A stretch of 64,000 nucleotides of DNA from SW132 sp038150125 (GTDB lineage Bacteria > Bacteroidota > Rhodothermia > Balneolales > Balneolaceae): assembly GCF_038150125.1 (NCBI RefSeq), contig NZ_JBBVMF010000007.1:1-64000 (forward strand), in the 5' to 3' direction. Made by a program: the position numbers and the translations under genes. The notes below the pieces were generated by a model, which was not told the DNA's origin, did not search any database, and was given only the letters and a program-made list of their open reading frames with translations. Positions 52,950 through 62,117 of the stretch are shown piece after piece. The number at the start of each line of letters is the position of its first letter. Within the stretch, counting starts at the first letter, position 1.

Positions 52950-54155
52950 TCAGCTCCTCTCCAAAACAACCGCATATCCCTGCCCTACACCTACACACAT
53001 CGTCACCAGCGCATACTGCTTCTGCTGTTTCTGTAGTTCGATAGCTGCGGTTTGAAGGATGCGGGCACCGCTGACGCCGAGAGGGTGGCCGAGTGCAATG
53101 GCGCCGCCGTTCGGGTTGATGCGTTCGTCGTCATCATCAAGACCCATTTTTCGAGTGCAGGCTAGGACCTGGGCGGCAAACGCTTCATTCAGTTCGATGA
53201 TGCCCATATCGTCCAGCGTCAATCCAGCGCGTTCTAAGGCAATTTCTGAGGCGTAAACGGGACCGATTCCCATAATCCGTGGTTCCACCCCGGCCACGCC
53301 CGAGGAGACAATCCGGGCCAGTGGCTCCAGGCCGTGATCATTCATCGCTTGTCCGGAGGCGATCAGCATGGCGGCTGAACCGTCATTAAGGCCTGAGGAG
53401 TTGCCTGCCGTCACGCTGCCGTCTTTTTTGAAGGCGGGACGAAGTTTGGCAAGAACTTCTGGTGTGGTTTCTGGACGAATAAACTCATCATCTTTGAAAA
53501 GCAGAGGCTCTTGTTTTCGGCGGGGAATTTCTACTGGCACAATCTCTTCGGTCAGGCGACCACTTTCGCGAGCTTTCGCCGCTTTCTGCTGACTCCATGC
53601 AGCAAACTTGTCCTGAGCCTCACGCTCAATTCCATATTTTTCAACCAAATTTTCGGCCGTATTTCCCATGCCGTCGGTGCCATAGAGCTCCTCCATTTTC
53701 GGGTTGATGAAGCGCCAGCCGAAACTGGTGTCGTGCATTTCAGAATCGTTGCCAAACGGCTTTGAGGATTTCGAAATCGCCCAGGGCCCGCGTGTCATGT
53801 GCTCTACGCCACCGGTAATGAACAGATCGCCTTCGCCAGCTGCAATCGCACGGCGGGCGTGAACGGCAGCCGACATACTTGAGGCGCAAAGCCTGTTCAC
53901 CGTTTCACCAGGTACCGTATGAGGCAGATCGGCAAGCAGCAACGCCATCCGCGCCACATTCCTATTATCCTCACCAGCCTGGTTGGCACACCCAAAGATC
54001 ACATCGTCGATAGCTTTCGGATCCACTTCGGGATTCCTTTTTATCAGCTCTTTAATGGTTAGTGCACCGAGGTCGTCAGTTCGAATAGGAGAGAGGGTGC
54101 CACGAAAATTCCCGATGGGGGTTCGGATAGCGTCGATAATGTATGCGTCTTTCAT
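52950..54155 (-). CDS. Acetyl-CoA C-acyltransferase (3-oxoadipyl-CoA-thiolase-like)
   Basis: 401 residues from the ATG at 54155 (MKDAYIIDAIRTPIG); the longer frame to 54350 runs through repeats. Catalytic C90 in VNRLCASSM, the active-site His in GGAIALGHPLGVSG and the second Cys in VTMCVGVGQG. The stretch DVIFGCANQAGEDNRNVARM is typical of the PcaF/PaaJ group, so it may serve aromatic or beta-oxidation pathways. It cleaves or forms 3-oxoacyl-CoA. No partner beta-oxidation gene is adjacent. Confidence 0.93.
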   Translation of the reverse strand: MKDAYIIDAIRTPIGNFRGTLSPIRTDDLGALTIKELIKRNPEVDPKAIDDVIFGCANQAGEDNRNVARMALLLADLPHTVPGETVNRLCASSMSAAVHARRAIAAGEGDLFITGGVEHMTRGPWAISKSSKPFGNDSEMHDTSFGWRFINPKMEELYGTDGMGNTAENLVEKYGIEREAQDKFAAWSQQKAAKARESGRLTEEIVPVEIPRRKQEPLLFKDDEFIRPETTPEVLAKLRPAFKKDGSVTAGNSSGLNDGSAAMLIASGQAMNDHGLEPLARIVSSGVAGVEPRIMGIGPVYASEIALERAGLTLDDMGIIELNEAFAAQVLACTRKMGLDDDDERINPNGGAIALGHPLGVSGARILQTAAIELQKQQKQYALVTMCVGVGQGYAVVLERS

Positions 54156-54310
54156 AGTGCTTTGTGTGCTATTCAAATTTGGATAGTAATTGTTTGTTGA
54201 ATTGTTGAATTGTCGAACCGTTGAGAAATTTTGAATTTGATTTGGAATTAATTGCCGGCTCAAAAATCTTACGTTTCCACGATTCACCCAATTTCCCAAT
54301 CCCAAAACCG

Positions 54311-54359
54311 GACGCTTCAAGGAGCTCCTCCGCCTCCCGGCGGATCGCACGCTTGCAGG
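54311..54359. repeat. Palindromic repeat related to 2746-2845
   Basis: GACGCTTCAAGGAGCTCC, a GCC/GGC-rich middle, then GCACGCTTGCAGG. The CGCTTCAAGGA...CGCTTG-AGG layout is that of the two 41-bp units before the tricorn-type gene. A GCCTCCCGGCGG part forms an inner hairpin. Confidence 0.6.
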
Positions 54360-54449
54360 AATGTGAACAACGGCTTATGGTCTTTTTTTATCCGGTCGTA
54401 AATGAGAGTCCATCCTAATTGAGGAATTAATGTTGTTCAAAACTTATGA

Positions 54450-54475
54450 GTAGCGGGTCAGCGACGCCGCTCTAC
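54450..54475. repeat. GTAGCGGGTC...GCCGCTC repeat
   Basis: GTAGCGGGTCAGCGACGCCG (54450-54469) and CTCTAC; an inverted copy of the element at 44802-44824 and related to 44045-44067. It can fold with GCGG/CCGC and AGTA/TACT arms and covers the end of the ABC-F gene. Confidence 0.65.
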
Positions 54476-56451
54476 TAACCCTCATACTCCTCTTCAATAA
54501 ACTCAATCCGTCCCGCGATCTCTTCCCATTTGCCAAACGCTCCGTTGAGTGAGTTTTTCAGATCGTCATATTCCATGGAGATTTCCTTTACCCGGTCTGC
54601 ATCATCGTAAAAATCGGGTTCGGCCATCATTTCCTCGATCTCTGCAATCCGCGTTTCGTAGGTTTCGATATCCTTTTCGAGTGCTTTAATGCGCTTTTTT
54701 AGTGGCTTGATTTTCTTCGAAAGCGCATTCCGTTTTTCAGCTTCAAGACGCCGCTGCTCTTTCCGGCTCAAAGTTTTGGACTGACCGTTTTCGCTTTTCG
54801 ACGGCGCTGCAATACTCTGCTGACCATCACCGCCAGTCTCTTCTTCCTTAGACTTTTTATCGAGATAATAGCTGATATTACCCAGCCATGTTTTGATTCT
54901 GCCCGGCTGAACTTCAAGTGTTTTCGACACTATCGGATCCAGGAAATCCCTGTCATGCGATACAATCATAAGCGTGCCGGGGAATTGCTGAAGCGCCTGC
55001 TGCAGAATGTTTTTAGACTGCATATCAAGGTGGTTCGTCGGCTCATCAAAAATGAGAAAATTACCTGAGTTCAGCAGCATTTTTGCCAGTGCCACACGGC
55101 TCTTTTCGCCGCCTGACAACACACTCACTTTTTTGAATACGTCATCGCCCACAAACAGGAATGATCCGAGAATCGTACGAAGCCTGGTTTCGGATTCATG
55201 AGACCCTGCAAGCCGCATCTCATCGAGCGGTGTATTTTTAGGAGCCAGCTCGTCTGCCTGGTGCTGGGCAAAATAGCCGGGCGTGACGTTATAGCCCACT
55301 TTGCGATCACCATTTGTGATTGGCTCCAGACCCGCCAGGATTCGAATCATCGTGGATTTACCGGCGCCATTTGGACCCACTACGGCAATCTTGTCGCCAC
55401 GCTCAATTTCGTAGTCGATGCCATCAAAAACCGTATTGTCGTCATATTTCTTTACAACATCCTCAAGTTTCATCACAACCTGACCCGACCGTTCCGGCGG
55501 CGGAAACTGAAAGGATATCTCCGACTGCTCCTGTTCCAGCTCAATCTGCTCCATTTTCTCGAGCTGCTTGATGCGGCTCTGAACCTGCTTTGCCTTTGTG
55601 GCTTTATACCGAAAGCGATCGATGAATTCCTGGGTCTGTTTAATTTCTTTTTGCTGGTTTTCGTACTGCTGTTTAAGTAGCTCCTTCTCTATAGCGTATT
55701 TTTTTTCGTAAAAGCTGTAGTTGCCGGCATACTCATCCAGCGAACCCATTCGCAAAGCCAGCGTTCGGTTGGTTACGTTGTCCAGGAACGCCCTGTCGTG
55801 CGACACAATAATGACGGCGCCGTCATAGTTTTTTAAAAATGATTCAATCCACTGCAGCGACTCAATATCCAGGTGGTTGGTCGGCTCATCAAGCAGCAGG
55901 TAGGTGGGATTCTGAAGAAGCAGTTTTGCTAAAGCGATTCTCATCAGCCAGCCGCCGCTGAATTCGGTTGTAGAACGGGAAAAATCCTCTTCATGAAATC
56001 CCAGCCCGACCAGGATTCGCTCAATTTCGGCCTGAAGGGTATACGATCCGGAGTTTTCAAGTTTATGCTGAATTTCCCCGAACTGTGTGAGTGCCTCGTC
56101 ATGCTCCGTGCTGTCCGATGCGGCGGTTTCAAGTTTGGCCTGAACTTCATCAAACTCAGTGCGCAGCTTCATGATCTCAGCAAAGGCGTGCTCAACTTCT
56201 TCAAAAACGGTGAGATCCGGATCGGGTTCAACCCCATCCTGCGGCAGATAACCAACCGTGGCCTCGTTACTCATGCTGATGGAGCCGGAGTCAGCCTGCT
56301 GTTCACCGGCAATAATTTTTAACAATGTAGACTTGCCGGCACCGTTAGGCCCAACAAGGCCAATACGTTCGCCTGAATTTACTATTGTGTTGACGTTGTC
56401 GAAAAGTGCACGCTCACCAAAATGGAGCGTTATGCCATCTATCTGAAGCAA
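54475..56451 (-). CDS. ABC-F family ATPase (Uup/YheS-like)
   Basis: 658 residues, two ABC domains in one chain and no membrane part. Walker A motifs VGPNGAGKSTLL (about 34) and VGPNGAGKSTMI (about 350), signatures EFSGGW and LSGGEKSR, Walker B YLLLDEPTNHLD and LIFDEPTNHLD. Between them lies the P-site tRNA-interaction linker (about 240-300), and the C-terminal coiled coil (about 570-650) is of the Uup type. ABC-F proteins act on the ribosome. Monocistronic. Confidence 0.95.
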   Translation of the reverse strand: MLQIDGITLHFGERALFDNVNTIVNSGERIGLVGPNGAGKSTLLKIIAGEQQADSGSISMSNEATVGYLPQDGVEPDPDLTVFEEVEHAFAEIMKLRTEFDEVQAKLETAASDSTEHDEALTQFGEIQHKLENSGSYTLQAEIERILVGLGFHEEDFSRSTTEFSGGWLMRIALAKLLLQNPTYLLLDEPTNHLDIESLQWIESFLKNYDGAVIIVSHDRAFLDNVTNRTLALRMGSLDEYAGNYSFYEKKYAIEKELLKQQYENQQKEIKQTQEFIDRFRYKATKAKQVQSRIKQLEKMEQIELEQEQSEISFQFPPPERSGQVVMKLEDVVKKYDDNTVFDGIDYEIERGDKIAVVGPNGAGKSTMIRILAGLEPITNGDRKVGYNVTPGYFAQHQADELAPKNTPLDEMRLAGSHESETRLRTILGSFLFVGDDVFKKVSVLSGGEKSRVALAKMLLNSGNFLIFDEPTNHLDMQSKNILQQALQQFPGTLMIVSHDRDFLDPIVSKTLEVQPGRIKTWLGNISYYLDKKSKEEETGGDGQQSIAAPSKSENGQSKTLSRKEQRRLEAEKRNALSKKIKPLKKRIKALEKDIETYETRIAEIEEMMAEPDFYDDADRVKEISMEYDDLKNSLNGAFGKWEEIAGRIEFIEEEYEG

Positions 56452-56557
56452 ATGAAAGTGGTTAGGATGTTTAGTGTATCAGAATTATTTTGAAGCCGGA
56501 TTAAAAAACGGCCGCCCGTAAAATACCAATGATTATCATCACCCAAAAAGATTTCGT

Positions 56558-57817
56558 ATGAATCAATTTTCCAGGCTTTTTATTTTCTTATTAGTGTCCA
56601 TAATGTTGTTCTCCTGCTCAGAAGAAAGGCAGCAGCCATCCTTCGAATTTACAGCCAGGAACCCGGCCGATTCCGGAAGCCAGTATCCGAACTTGTATAG
56701 AGACTCAACGGGTACTATTACCATGAGCTGGATACTTAAAATTGAGGAAGACCTGAACTCCATCCGATACTCAACATATACTGATCGTGGCTGGACCGCC
56801 CCGCAAACGGTAAATATCAGTTCTGACTATTTCGTGAACTGGGCCGATTTCCCCTCGGTTGTTTCAAAAGGTGGTAACGTAGTTGCTGCTCACTGGCTCC
56901 ACAAAATTGAAGGTGGTCCGTATGCGTATAATGTAAATGTAGTGTTTCCCGGAGAACAGGCCAGGCGCTGGACAGAGCCGGTTGTTCCTCATAGTGACGA
57001 AACGGCAAGCGAGCATGGTTTCGTATCTATGGAGCCCTTATCTGATGATACCGTACTGGCGGTTTGGCTTGATGGGCGTCAAACTGCGGATCGCGAACAC
57101 GACGAATACTCAGATCCGGAAAAGGCGATGACGTTGCGTTCGGCAGAAATCTCAAGTGATGGAACCGTTACGCGTCGGCGGGAGATTGACGCCATGGTAT
57201 GCGATTGCTGCTCAACGGACCTAATAATGATGGACGGCCGCGCAGCAGTGGTTTATCGTAACCGTTCAGAAGATGAAATCCGGGATATTTTCATCTCATT
57301 TTACGACCTTGAGACAGGCGAATGGTCAGACCCAAAACCTGTTCATGCCGACGGCTGGGAAATCAATGGGTGTCCGGTAAACGGCCCGCGAATAGATCAC
57401 AAAAACGGTAAAACCGGCGTGACCTGGTATACTGAAGCCGATGGCAACCGGCGCGTTTTGCTGGCAACATCAGGTGATAACGGCGAAACCTTTACCGAAC
57501 CGATAACCATTTCAGAAGAAAATACAGCAGGCCGTGTGGACGTTTCAATTGCGGATGATGGCACAGTATATGCAAGCTGGTTCGCCACTCTGGACGACAA
57601 TGGATACGTGATGATGCGGAGCGTAGCAGATGACGGAACACTGGGAAAACCGATACAGGTAGGAATTACTTCATCAAGCCGGAGAAGCGGATTTCCGAGA
57701 ATGGCCCAAACCGGCGAGGGATTTCTTTTTGCCTGGACACAGACCGATCCGATTATTCGTGTAAGAACTGCCATCGTCACCTTTGAACAAATTGAACAGG
57801 CAAACCGGGGGGAGTAA
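56558..57817 (+). CDS. Sialidase-fold (BNR-like) lipoprotein with CxCC motif
   Basis: 419 residues. Lipoprotein signal (FLLVSIMLFSCSEE), then a six-bladed propeller of the sialidase superfamily with Asp-box-like LATSGDNGETFTEPI. A distinctive C215-D-C217-C218 motif follows DAMV, and C272 (GCPVNGP) lies nearby. This combination is seen in a conserved group of lipoproteins without a known enzyme activity; the Cys cluster could bind copper or form disulfides. Catalytic sialidase residues are not evident. Confidence 0.83.
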   Translation: MNQFSRLFIFLLVSIMLFSCSEERQQPSFEFTARNPADSGSQYPNLYRDSTGTITMSWILKIEEDLNSIRYSTYTDRGWTAPQTVNISSDYFVNWADFPSVVSKGGNVVAAHWLHKIEGGPYAYNVNVVFPGEQARRWTEPVVPHSDETASEHGFVSMEPLSDDTVLAVWLDGRQTADREHDEYSDPEKAMTLRSAEISSDGTVTRRREIDAMVCDCCSTDLIMMDGRAAVVYRNRSEDEIRDIFISFYDLETGEWSDPKPVHADGWEINGCPVNGPRIDHKNGKTGVTWYTEADGNRRVLLATSGDNGETFTEPITISEENTAGRVDVSIADDGTVYASWFATLDDNGYVMMRSVADDGTLGKPIQVGITSSSRRSGFPRMAQTGEGFLFAWTQTDPIIRVRTAIVTFEQIEQANRGE

Positions 57818-58320
57818 ATACATTTACATCCGTTCGGCTGTAGAATTTTTATTACTTAAAAATTGGTTCTACCGGGAAGTTTGTGGGTACATGTAATAAT
57901 CCTATGCATAGTTTCATTAGACCAGATGAGTTATTCAGAAGGTTAATCCAGTAATCAGATAGAACACCAGTAATCAGATAGAACAAAATATGCTGCCTTT
58001 ACAGATTCTTCACAAAACGGAGAACCACCGTTTTATTCAGAATGACAGTGATCAGGCTGGGTTTCGGGCGGCGTGATGAGAAGGCGATATTGAAAATGAC
58101 GAATGGGCTAACGCCGCCCCCATACTAACCAACGAGCGTGTCATCCTGATCGAGCCATTGTAGTTGATGGCGAAGAGAAGGATCTGCAAAAGCAATGACC
58201 TAAAATTTTGGAAATTTTTGAACATGTTCTAAGCGATTATTCACATATTTTGTCATCAACCCACAAACTTTCCGGTAGAACCTATTAATTTACACTCTCA
58301 ACCCAGATCATTCAGATATC
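57818..58320. other. 503-bp intergenic region with three repeat types
   Basis: No gene. It has a 19-bp tandem duplication CCAGTAATCAGATAGAACA (57948-57966 and 57967-57985). A CAGATTCTTC...TTCAGAATGACA segment (58006-58048) is in inverse sense to GTCATCCTGA...GAAGGATCTG (58140-58186), copy 2 of the repeat at 12479-12560. The last 100 bases are A/T-rich and hold the dipeptidase promoter. Confidence 0.7.
58110..58187. repeat. Dispersed intergenic repeat, copy 2
   Basis: Aligns with 12479-12560 (ACGCCGCC, CCAACGAGCGTG, TCATCCTGA, GAAGGATCTGC); the middle differs. Confidence 0.75.
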
Positions 58321-59598
58321 ATGCAGACATTAAAACTGATACCTCTCGTACTTTTGATTCTCTTCCAGGCATCGTGTGCCGGCGCTCAAATGACGGCCGA
58401 TTCGGACGAAGACCGTCGCCAGCAGGCCATTGAAATCCTGGAACGGGTGCCGCTTTTTGACGGCCACAATGATGCTCCATACCAGTACAGGAATCGTGTG
58501 GGATATAAATTCAGCGAGCTCGATTTTTATGATACAACACAGCTTGAAAATCCCATGCACACCGATATCCCGAGGCTGAAGGAAGGCCGGGTGGGAGCCC
58601 AGTGGTGGAGCGTGTATGTGCCCGCCGGGATTCCCGAAGATGAAGCTGTGAAACGGACCATGGAGCAGATCGACTTTGTTTACCGCATGGCGGAGCGATA
58701 TCCCGATGAGTTTGAAATGGCCTATACTGCAGACGACGTTGAGCGTATTTTTGATGACGGAAAAATAGCGTCGCTGATCGGTATGGAAGGGGGGCACTCT
58801 ATCGCAAACTCACTGGCGGTGCTGCGATCGTTTCACAGGCTCGGCGCACGTTACATGACCATTACTCACGGGCGCACGCTCGACTGGGCAGATGCCGCAG
58901 GTGATGAACCTCAGCACGGCGGGTTGACTGAGTTTGGCGAAGAAGTCATTCGTGAAATGAACCGCCTTGGTATGATGGTGGATCTGTCTCATGTAACTCC
59001 CGAGACGATGAAAGATGCCATAGAGATATCTGAAGCCCCTGTGATGTTTTCACACTCAAATGCGCGCGCCATTTCAGGTCACCCGCGTAACGTACCGGAT
59101 GATGTGCTCCGAATGCTGCCTGAAGAGGACGGCATTGTGATGGTCACATTTGTAGAGTCGTTCACCTCCGAAGAGCTTCGCCAGTGGTATGCTGAACGTA
59201 ACGCATATCGCGAGAAAATAGAATCACTTTACCCGGGTCAGCCTGATTCGATAAGTACCAAAACCGACGCATGGATCAGTGAAAATGAGCAACCAAAATC
59301 AACGCTGGAGCAAGTGGCTGATCATATCGACCATATCAAAAATGTGGTTGGTGTGGATTACATTGGCATCGGCGGTGATTATGATGGTGTTTCGTCGCTG
59401 CCTTTGGGTCTTGAAGATGTTTCTACATATCCGGCTCTGTTCGCAGAACTGCTGAGCCGCGGCTATACGGAAGATGAGCTTGAAAAAATCGCCGGACTGA
59501 ATATGCTGCGCGTGATGCGTGGAATGGAGGAGGTATCGGAAAGACTGCAGGCTGAAGAGGAGCCTAGTGAAACGCTGATATCTGATGTAGAGGATTGA
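58321..59598 (+). CDS. Membrane dipeptidase (peptidase M19)
   Basis: 425 residues. N-terminal signal peptide with a Cys (LLILFQASCAG), possibly a lipoprotein although the lipobox is not canonical. TIM-barrel M19 enzyme with zinc ligands H49-x-D51 (FDGHNDAP), Glu in GMEGGHS, His in DLSHVTPE and SHSNARA, and GGDYDG near the C-terminus. It cleaves dipeptides in the periplasm. A GC-rich hairpin follows. Confidence 0.94.
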   Translation: MQTLKLIPLVLLILFQASCAGAQMTADSDEDRRQQAIEILERVPLFDGHNDAPYQYRNRVGYKFSELDFYDTTQLENPMHTDIPRLKEGRVGAQWWSVYVPAGIPEDEAVKRTMEQIDFVYRMAERYPDEFEMAYTADDVERIFDDGKIASLIGMEGGHSIANSLAVLRSFHRLGARYMTITHGRTLDWADAAGDEPQHGGLTEFGEEVIREMNRLGMMVDLSHVTPETMKDAIEISEAPVMFSHSNARAISGHPRNVPDDVLRMLPEEDGIVMVTFVESFTSEELRQWYAERNAYREKIESLYPGQPDSISTKTDAWISENEQPKSTLEQVADHIDHIKNVVGVDYIGIGGDYDGVSSLPLGLEDVSTYPALFAELLSRGYTEDELEKIAGLNMLRVMRGMEEVSERLQAEEEPSETLISDVED

Positions 59599-59609
59599 AA
59601 CATTCAAAT

Positions 59610-59636
59610 CCCCGGAGCCAATTGGTGTCTCCGGGG
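59610..59636 (+). terminator. Hairpin after the dipeptidase gene
   Basis: CCCCGGAG (59610-59617) pairs with CTCCGGGG (59629-59636). There is no T-run after it on the plus strand, so it is a possible but unproven terminator; it lies between convergent genes. Confidence 0.5.
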
Positions 59637-59685
59637 CTTGATGTGAATCAAAGTGAGTTATACGCTTCAGACTGAAGTATTGTTG

Positions 59686-60612
59686 TCAGTTGCGCAGGTT
59701 GTTTCTCAGGCGGCCTGACGATGATCGGTTTTCAGATTCACTGCTGAAGGAGACCGTATCAATTTCAATCTCACTGGTATCGTGGTTCACCGTTTTGTTG
59801 GCACTCTTAAATGATGTGCTCTCTGATGCCAGCTGCTTGGCCTGTACCACAAGATTTTCAGCAATCTCGGTCACCTCATCCCGATGTTTGCGGAGCCTGT
59901 TTTTGCTTAGTTTTGAAATAAGGGGTACGAACAGAGCGGTAAGTGCCACACCCCCCAGCAGACCTAACCACGGAGAATCCATCACGGCATAGCTCAGCGC
60001 AATGCCAAGAGTTGTAAACAGAATGGCTGATGCTACACCCGAAAATATTTTCAGTCCATCCGAATTCCAGGAGAGGTTCCAGCCCTGACGTTTGCTCACA
60101 CGAATCCGAAGTTTCTCACCGCGCTGCTGAATAAGCACGCGCAAGGTATGAAGTTCAAGCTCATCGGTATATTTCCAGTCAACGCTTGTAGAGGTTTTGT
60201 TGACCAGTGCCTTGCCTGAATAATCCCCAATAAGCTCATTCCACCAGGTAATTTCCTCTTGAGAGGTGCCAAACCTGTGATTCAGTTCAAGGATGAGATT
60301 ATCAAGCATTCGCTCATCTGCAGTAGCCTTGATCCAGTGTTCTGCAACAATCTCTGATTTGGAGATTGTAGTATTATCCTCAATGTTATCTGCCTGGCTG
60401 TTTGGCGAGGTGTTTTTCTCCTTGAGTTCTTCGGCAGCGCGTCTCATAAGCTCCGGGTCAATACCGGAATCCGCCGCAATTTTTTCGAGATCCTGAATGG
60501 TGAGGCCTGCTTTATCGCTGGTAGAACCTTGCTCTGTTCTCTCTGATTCAAGCTCTACAGCTCGTCGAATGAGTCTGGCAACTTCTTCTTCTGAGTACAG
60601 GTGATCAGACAT
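59686..60612 (-). CDS. Unknown protein with SHOCT-like N-terminus and two membrane spans
   Basis: 308 residues. The N-terminal helical segment (LYSEEEVARLIRRAVELESE, then GLTIQDLEKIAADSGIDPEL) recurs in many proteins of Bacteroidota and Gemmatimonadota. A central soluble domain (about 85-180) follows, then two membrane spans (about 190-235) and a Ser/Asn-rich tail. No catalytic motif is seen. Monocistronic. Function unknown; a membrane-linked regulatory protein is a fair guess only. Confidence 0.75.
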   Translation of the reverse strand: MSDHLYSEEEVARLIRRAVELESERTEQGSTSDKAGLTIQDLEKIAADSGIDPELMRRAAEELKEKNTSPNSQADNIEDNTTISKSEIVAEHWIKATADERMLDNLILELNHRFGTSQEEITWWNELIGDYSGKALVNKTSTSVDWKYTDELELHTLRVLIQQRGEKLRIRVSKRQGWNLSWNSDGLKIFSGVASAILFTTLGIALSYAVMDSPWLGLLGGVALTALFVPLISKLSKNRLRKHRDEVTEIAENLVVQAKQLASESTSFKSANKTVNHDTSEIEIDTVSFSSESENRSSSGRLRNNLRN

Positions 60613-60859
60613 AGCTAGTTTTAAAAATGATGATTAAAAATGATCTTGATGTTTTAGCCAACATCAAGATTATGAATTTACGGTTTGAAGAGATAAAGTG
60701 TTGCGAATAGGATGTTAAGATCTGAATATGATTTGGTTTTCCGTAGTGATCGCGAAGGACTTAACTAAAGATATGACTTGAAATTATCCCACTATATATC
60801 TTCCTTGATGCTTTTGACGCTATTGATCGGCAAATACATAGTTCCAATAACCGCGGTAA

Positions 60860-62011
60860 TTATTCAAACCGGTACTGATATTTTACTGCTCGCTGAATAC
60901 CGGTATCGGGGTCAGATTCCAATGCAAAAAAAGCATCGTCGGTTACGATGCGGCTTGACTTACTCGTGGGGAAGTTAAATTTTGACAGCAGTTCTCCGTT
61001 GCTTGAAAGAACCCACCACTGATTTTCGGTTTCACTTTCGGTGATTGTTTCTAACCAAAAATTATCCTTGTCATCCATCACCACAGAACGAACGGCAGGC
61101 CACTTTTCCGGTATTCCGGTATTTCGAACCGCGGCTTTGTACTCTTCATTCTCAAGATAGTTTAAAACCTCGCTGTTGCTTAACGTCTTGTTAGCAAACG
61201 GGTGGTAAAACGCGCTTAAATACTCGCCGTTCAAACTATACTTTTTGAATAGTACATCTTCAGTCCAGATAGTGTAGATCTCATCAGCACTTGAAACTTT
61301 GATATTCCCACTGGGGCTGTAGGGTGAATGATAGACTCCTCTGTTATCAGGCAATTCAAAGTGTTCGGACTGAACCTGATCAAGAATCATGTCTGAAATT
61401 ATTTCACCACTATTATTCATCAGATAGTGATAGTGCAGGTATTGGTGTTTTTCAATCTTTATAAAGCTCAATAAAAACCTGTTGCTATCAAGTATGATAA
61501 AATCAGATGGGAAAATATTGCTTAATTCTTCGATATGACTCCAGTTCCCGGGATTAAGCTGAATAGAGTTTTGGTACTCAAAGGAGTTGATATTGTAGAT
61601 GTTAATCCTCATTTGTCTTACATCCATTGCATACAGCTTTTCGTCGTGTATTTGTGGACTGATGATGCTTCTGAATTCACCCGGCCCTTCACCATATCCG
61701 CCAATTGATGATATATAGGAGCCATTAGCATCAAAAACATGGATGGTAGCTCGGGACTGAGCTGCATCCGAAATATAAACTCTACCGGAATCGTCAACAG
61801 CCACATTTCTCAACCTTCCAAAAATCAGCTCATCAGATTCTTCAAAGACGCGAGCTTGTTCAAACTGAATGCTATGCTCTGCACTTTCATCTGATGGGTA
61901 TACTTTAAGATTCTCGATTCCTTTCAGATGATCCGGAATTTCATTAGAATCTGGATTGATGCACCCCCCGCAAGAGAGCAGAAACAGGAATACGAGTGAT
62001 AAATGCTTCAT
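60860..62011 (-). CDS. 6-bladed beta-propeller lipoprotein
   Basis: 383 residues from the ATG at 62011, where a lipoprotein signal (LSLVFLFLLSCGGC) begins. An NHL/6-bladed propeller follows (RNVAVDDSGRVYISDAAQSR, ISSIGGYGEGPGEFRSI), the Bacteroidota 6-bladed propeller group often found near nutrient-uptake genes. No enzymatic residues. Monocistronic, 107 bases from the lysA stop. Confidence 0.87.
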   Translation of the reverse strand: MKHLSLVFLFLLSCGGCINPDSNEIPDHLKGIENLKVYPSDESAEHSIQFEQARVFEESDELIFGRLRNVAVDDSGRVYISDAAQSRATIHVFDANGSYISSIGGYGEGPGEFRSIISPQIHDEKLYAMDVRQMRINIYNINSFEYQNSIQLNPGNWSHIEELSNIFPSDFIILDSNRFLLSFIKIEKHQYLHYHYLMNNSGEIISDMILDQVQSEHFELPDNRGVYHSPYSPSGNIKVSSADEIYTIWTEDVLFKKYSLNGEYLSAFYHPFANKTLSNSEVLNYLENEEYKAAVRNTGIPEKWPAVRSVVMDDKDNFWLETITESETENQWWVLSSNGELLSKFNFPTSKSSRIVTDDAFFALESDPDTGIQRAVKYQYRFE

Positions 62012-62117
62012 TAATGGAAGATTTTGAAAGACTGGCATTTTTTAAATGTCTTCAATTTATGATTGAGACTACATCTGCTAACTAAAAACTCAAAATTCAA
62101 AACTAACCACTCAGTAT

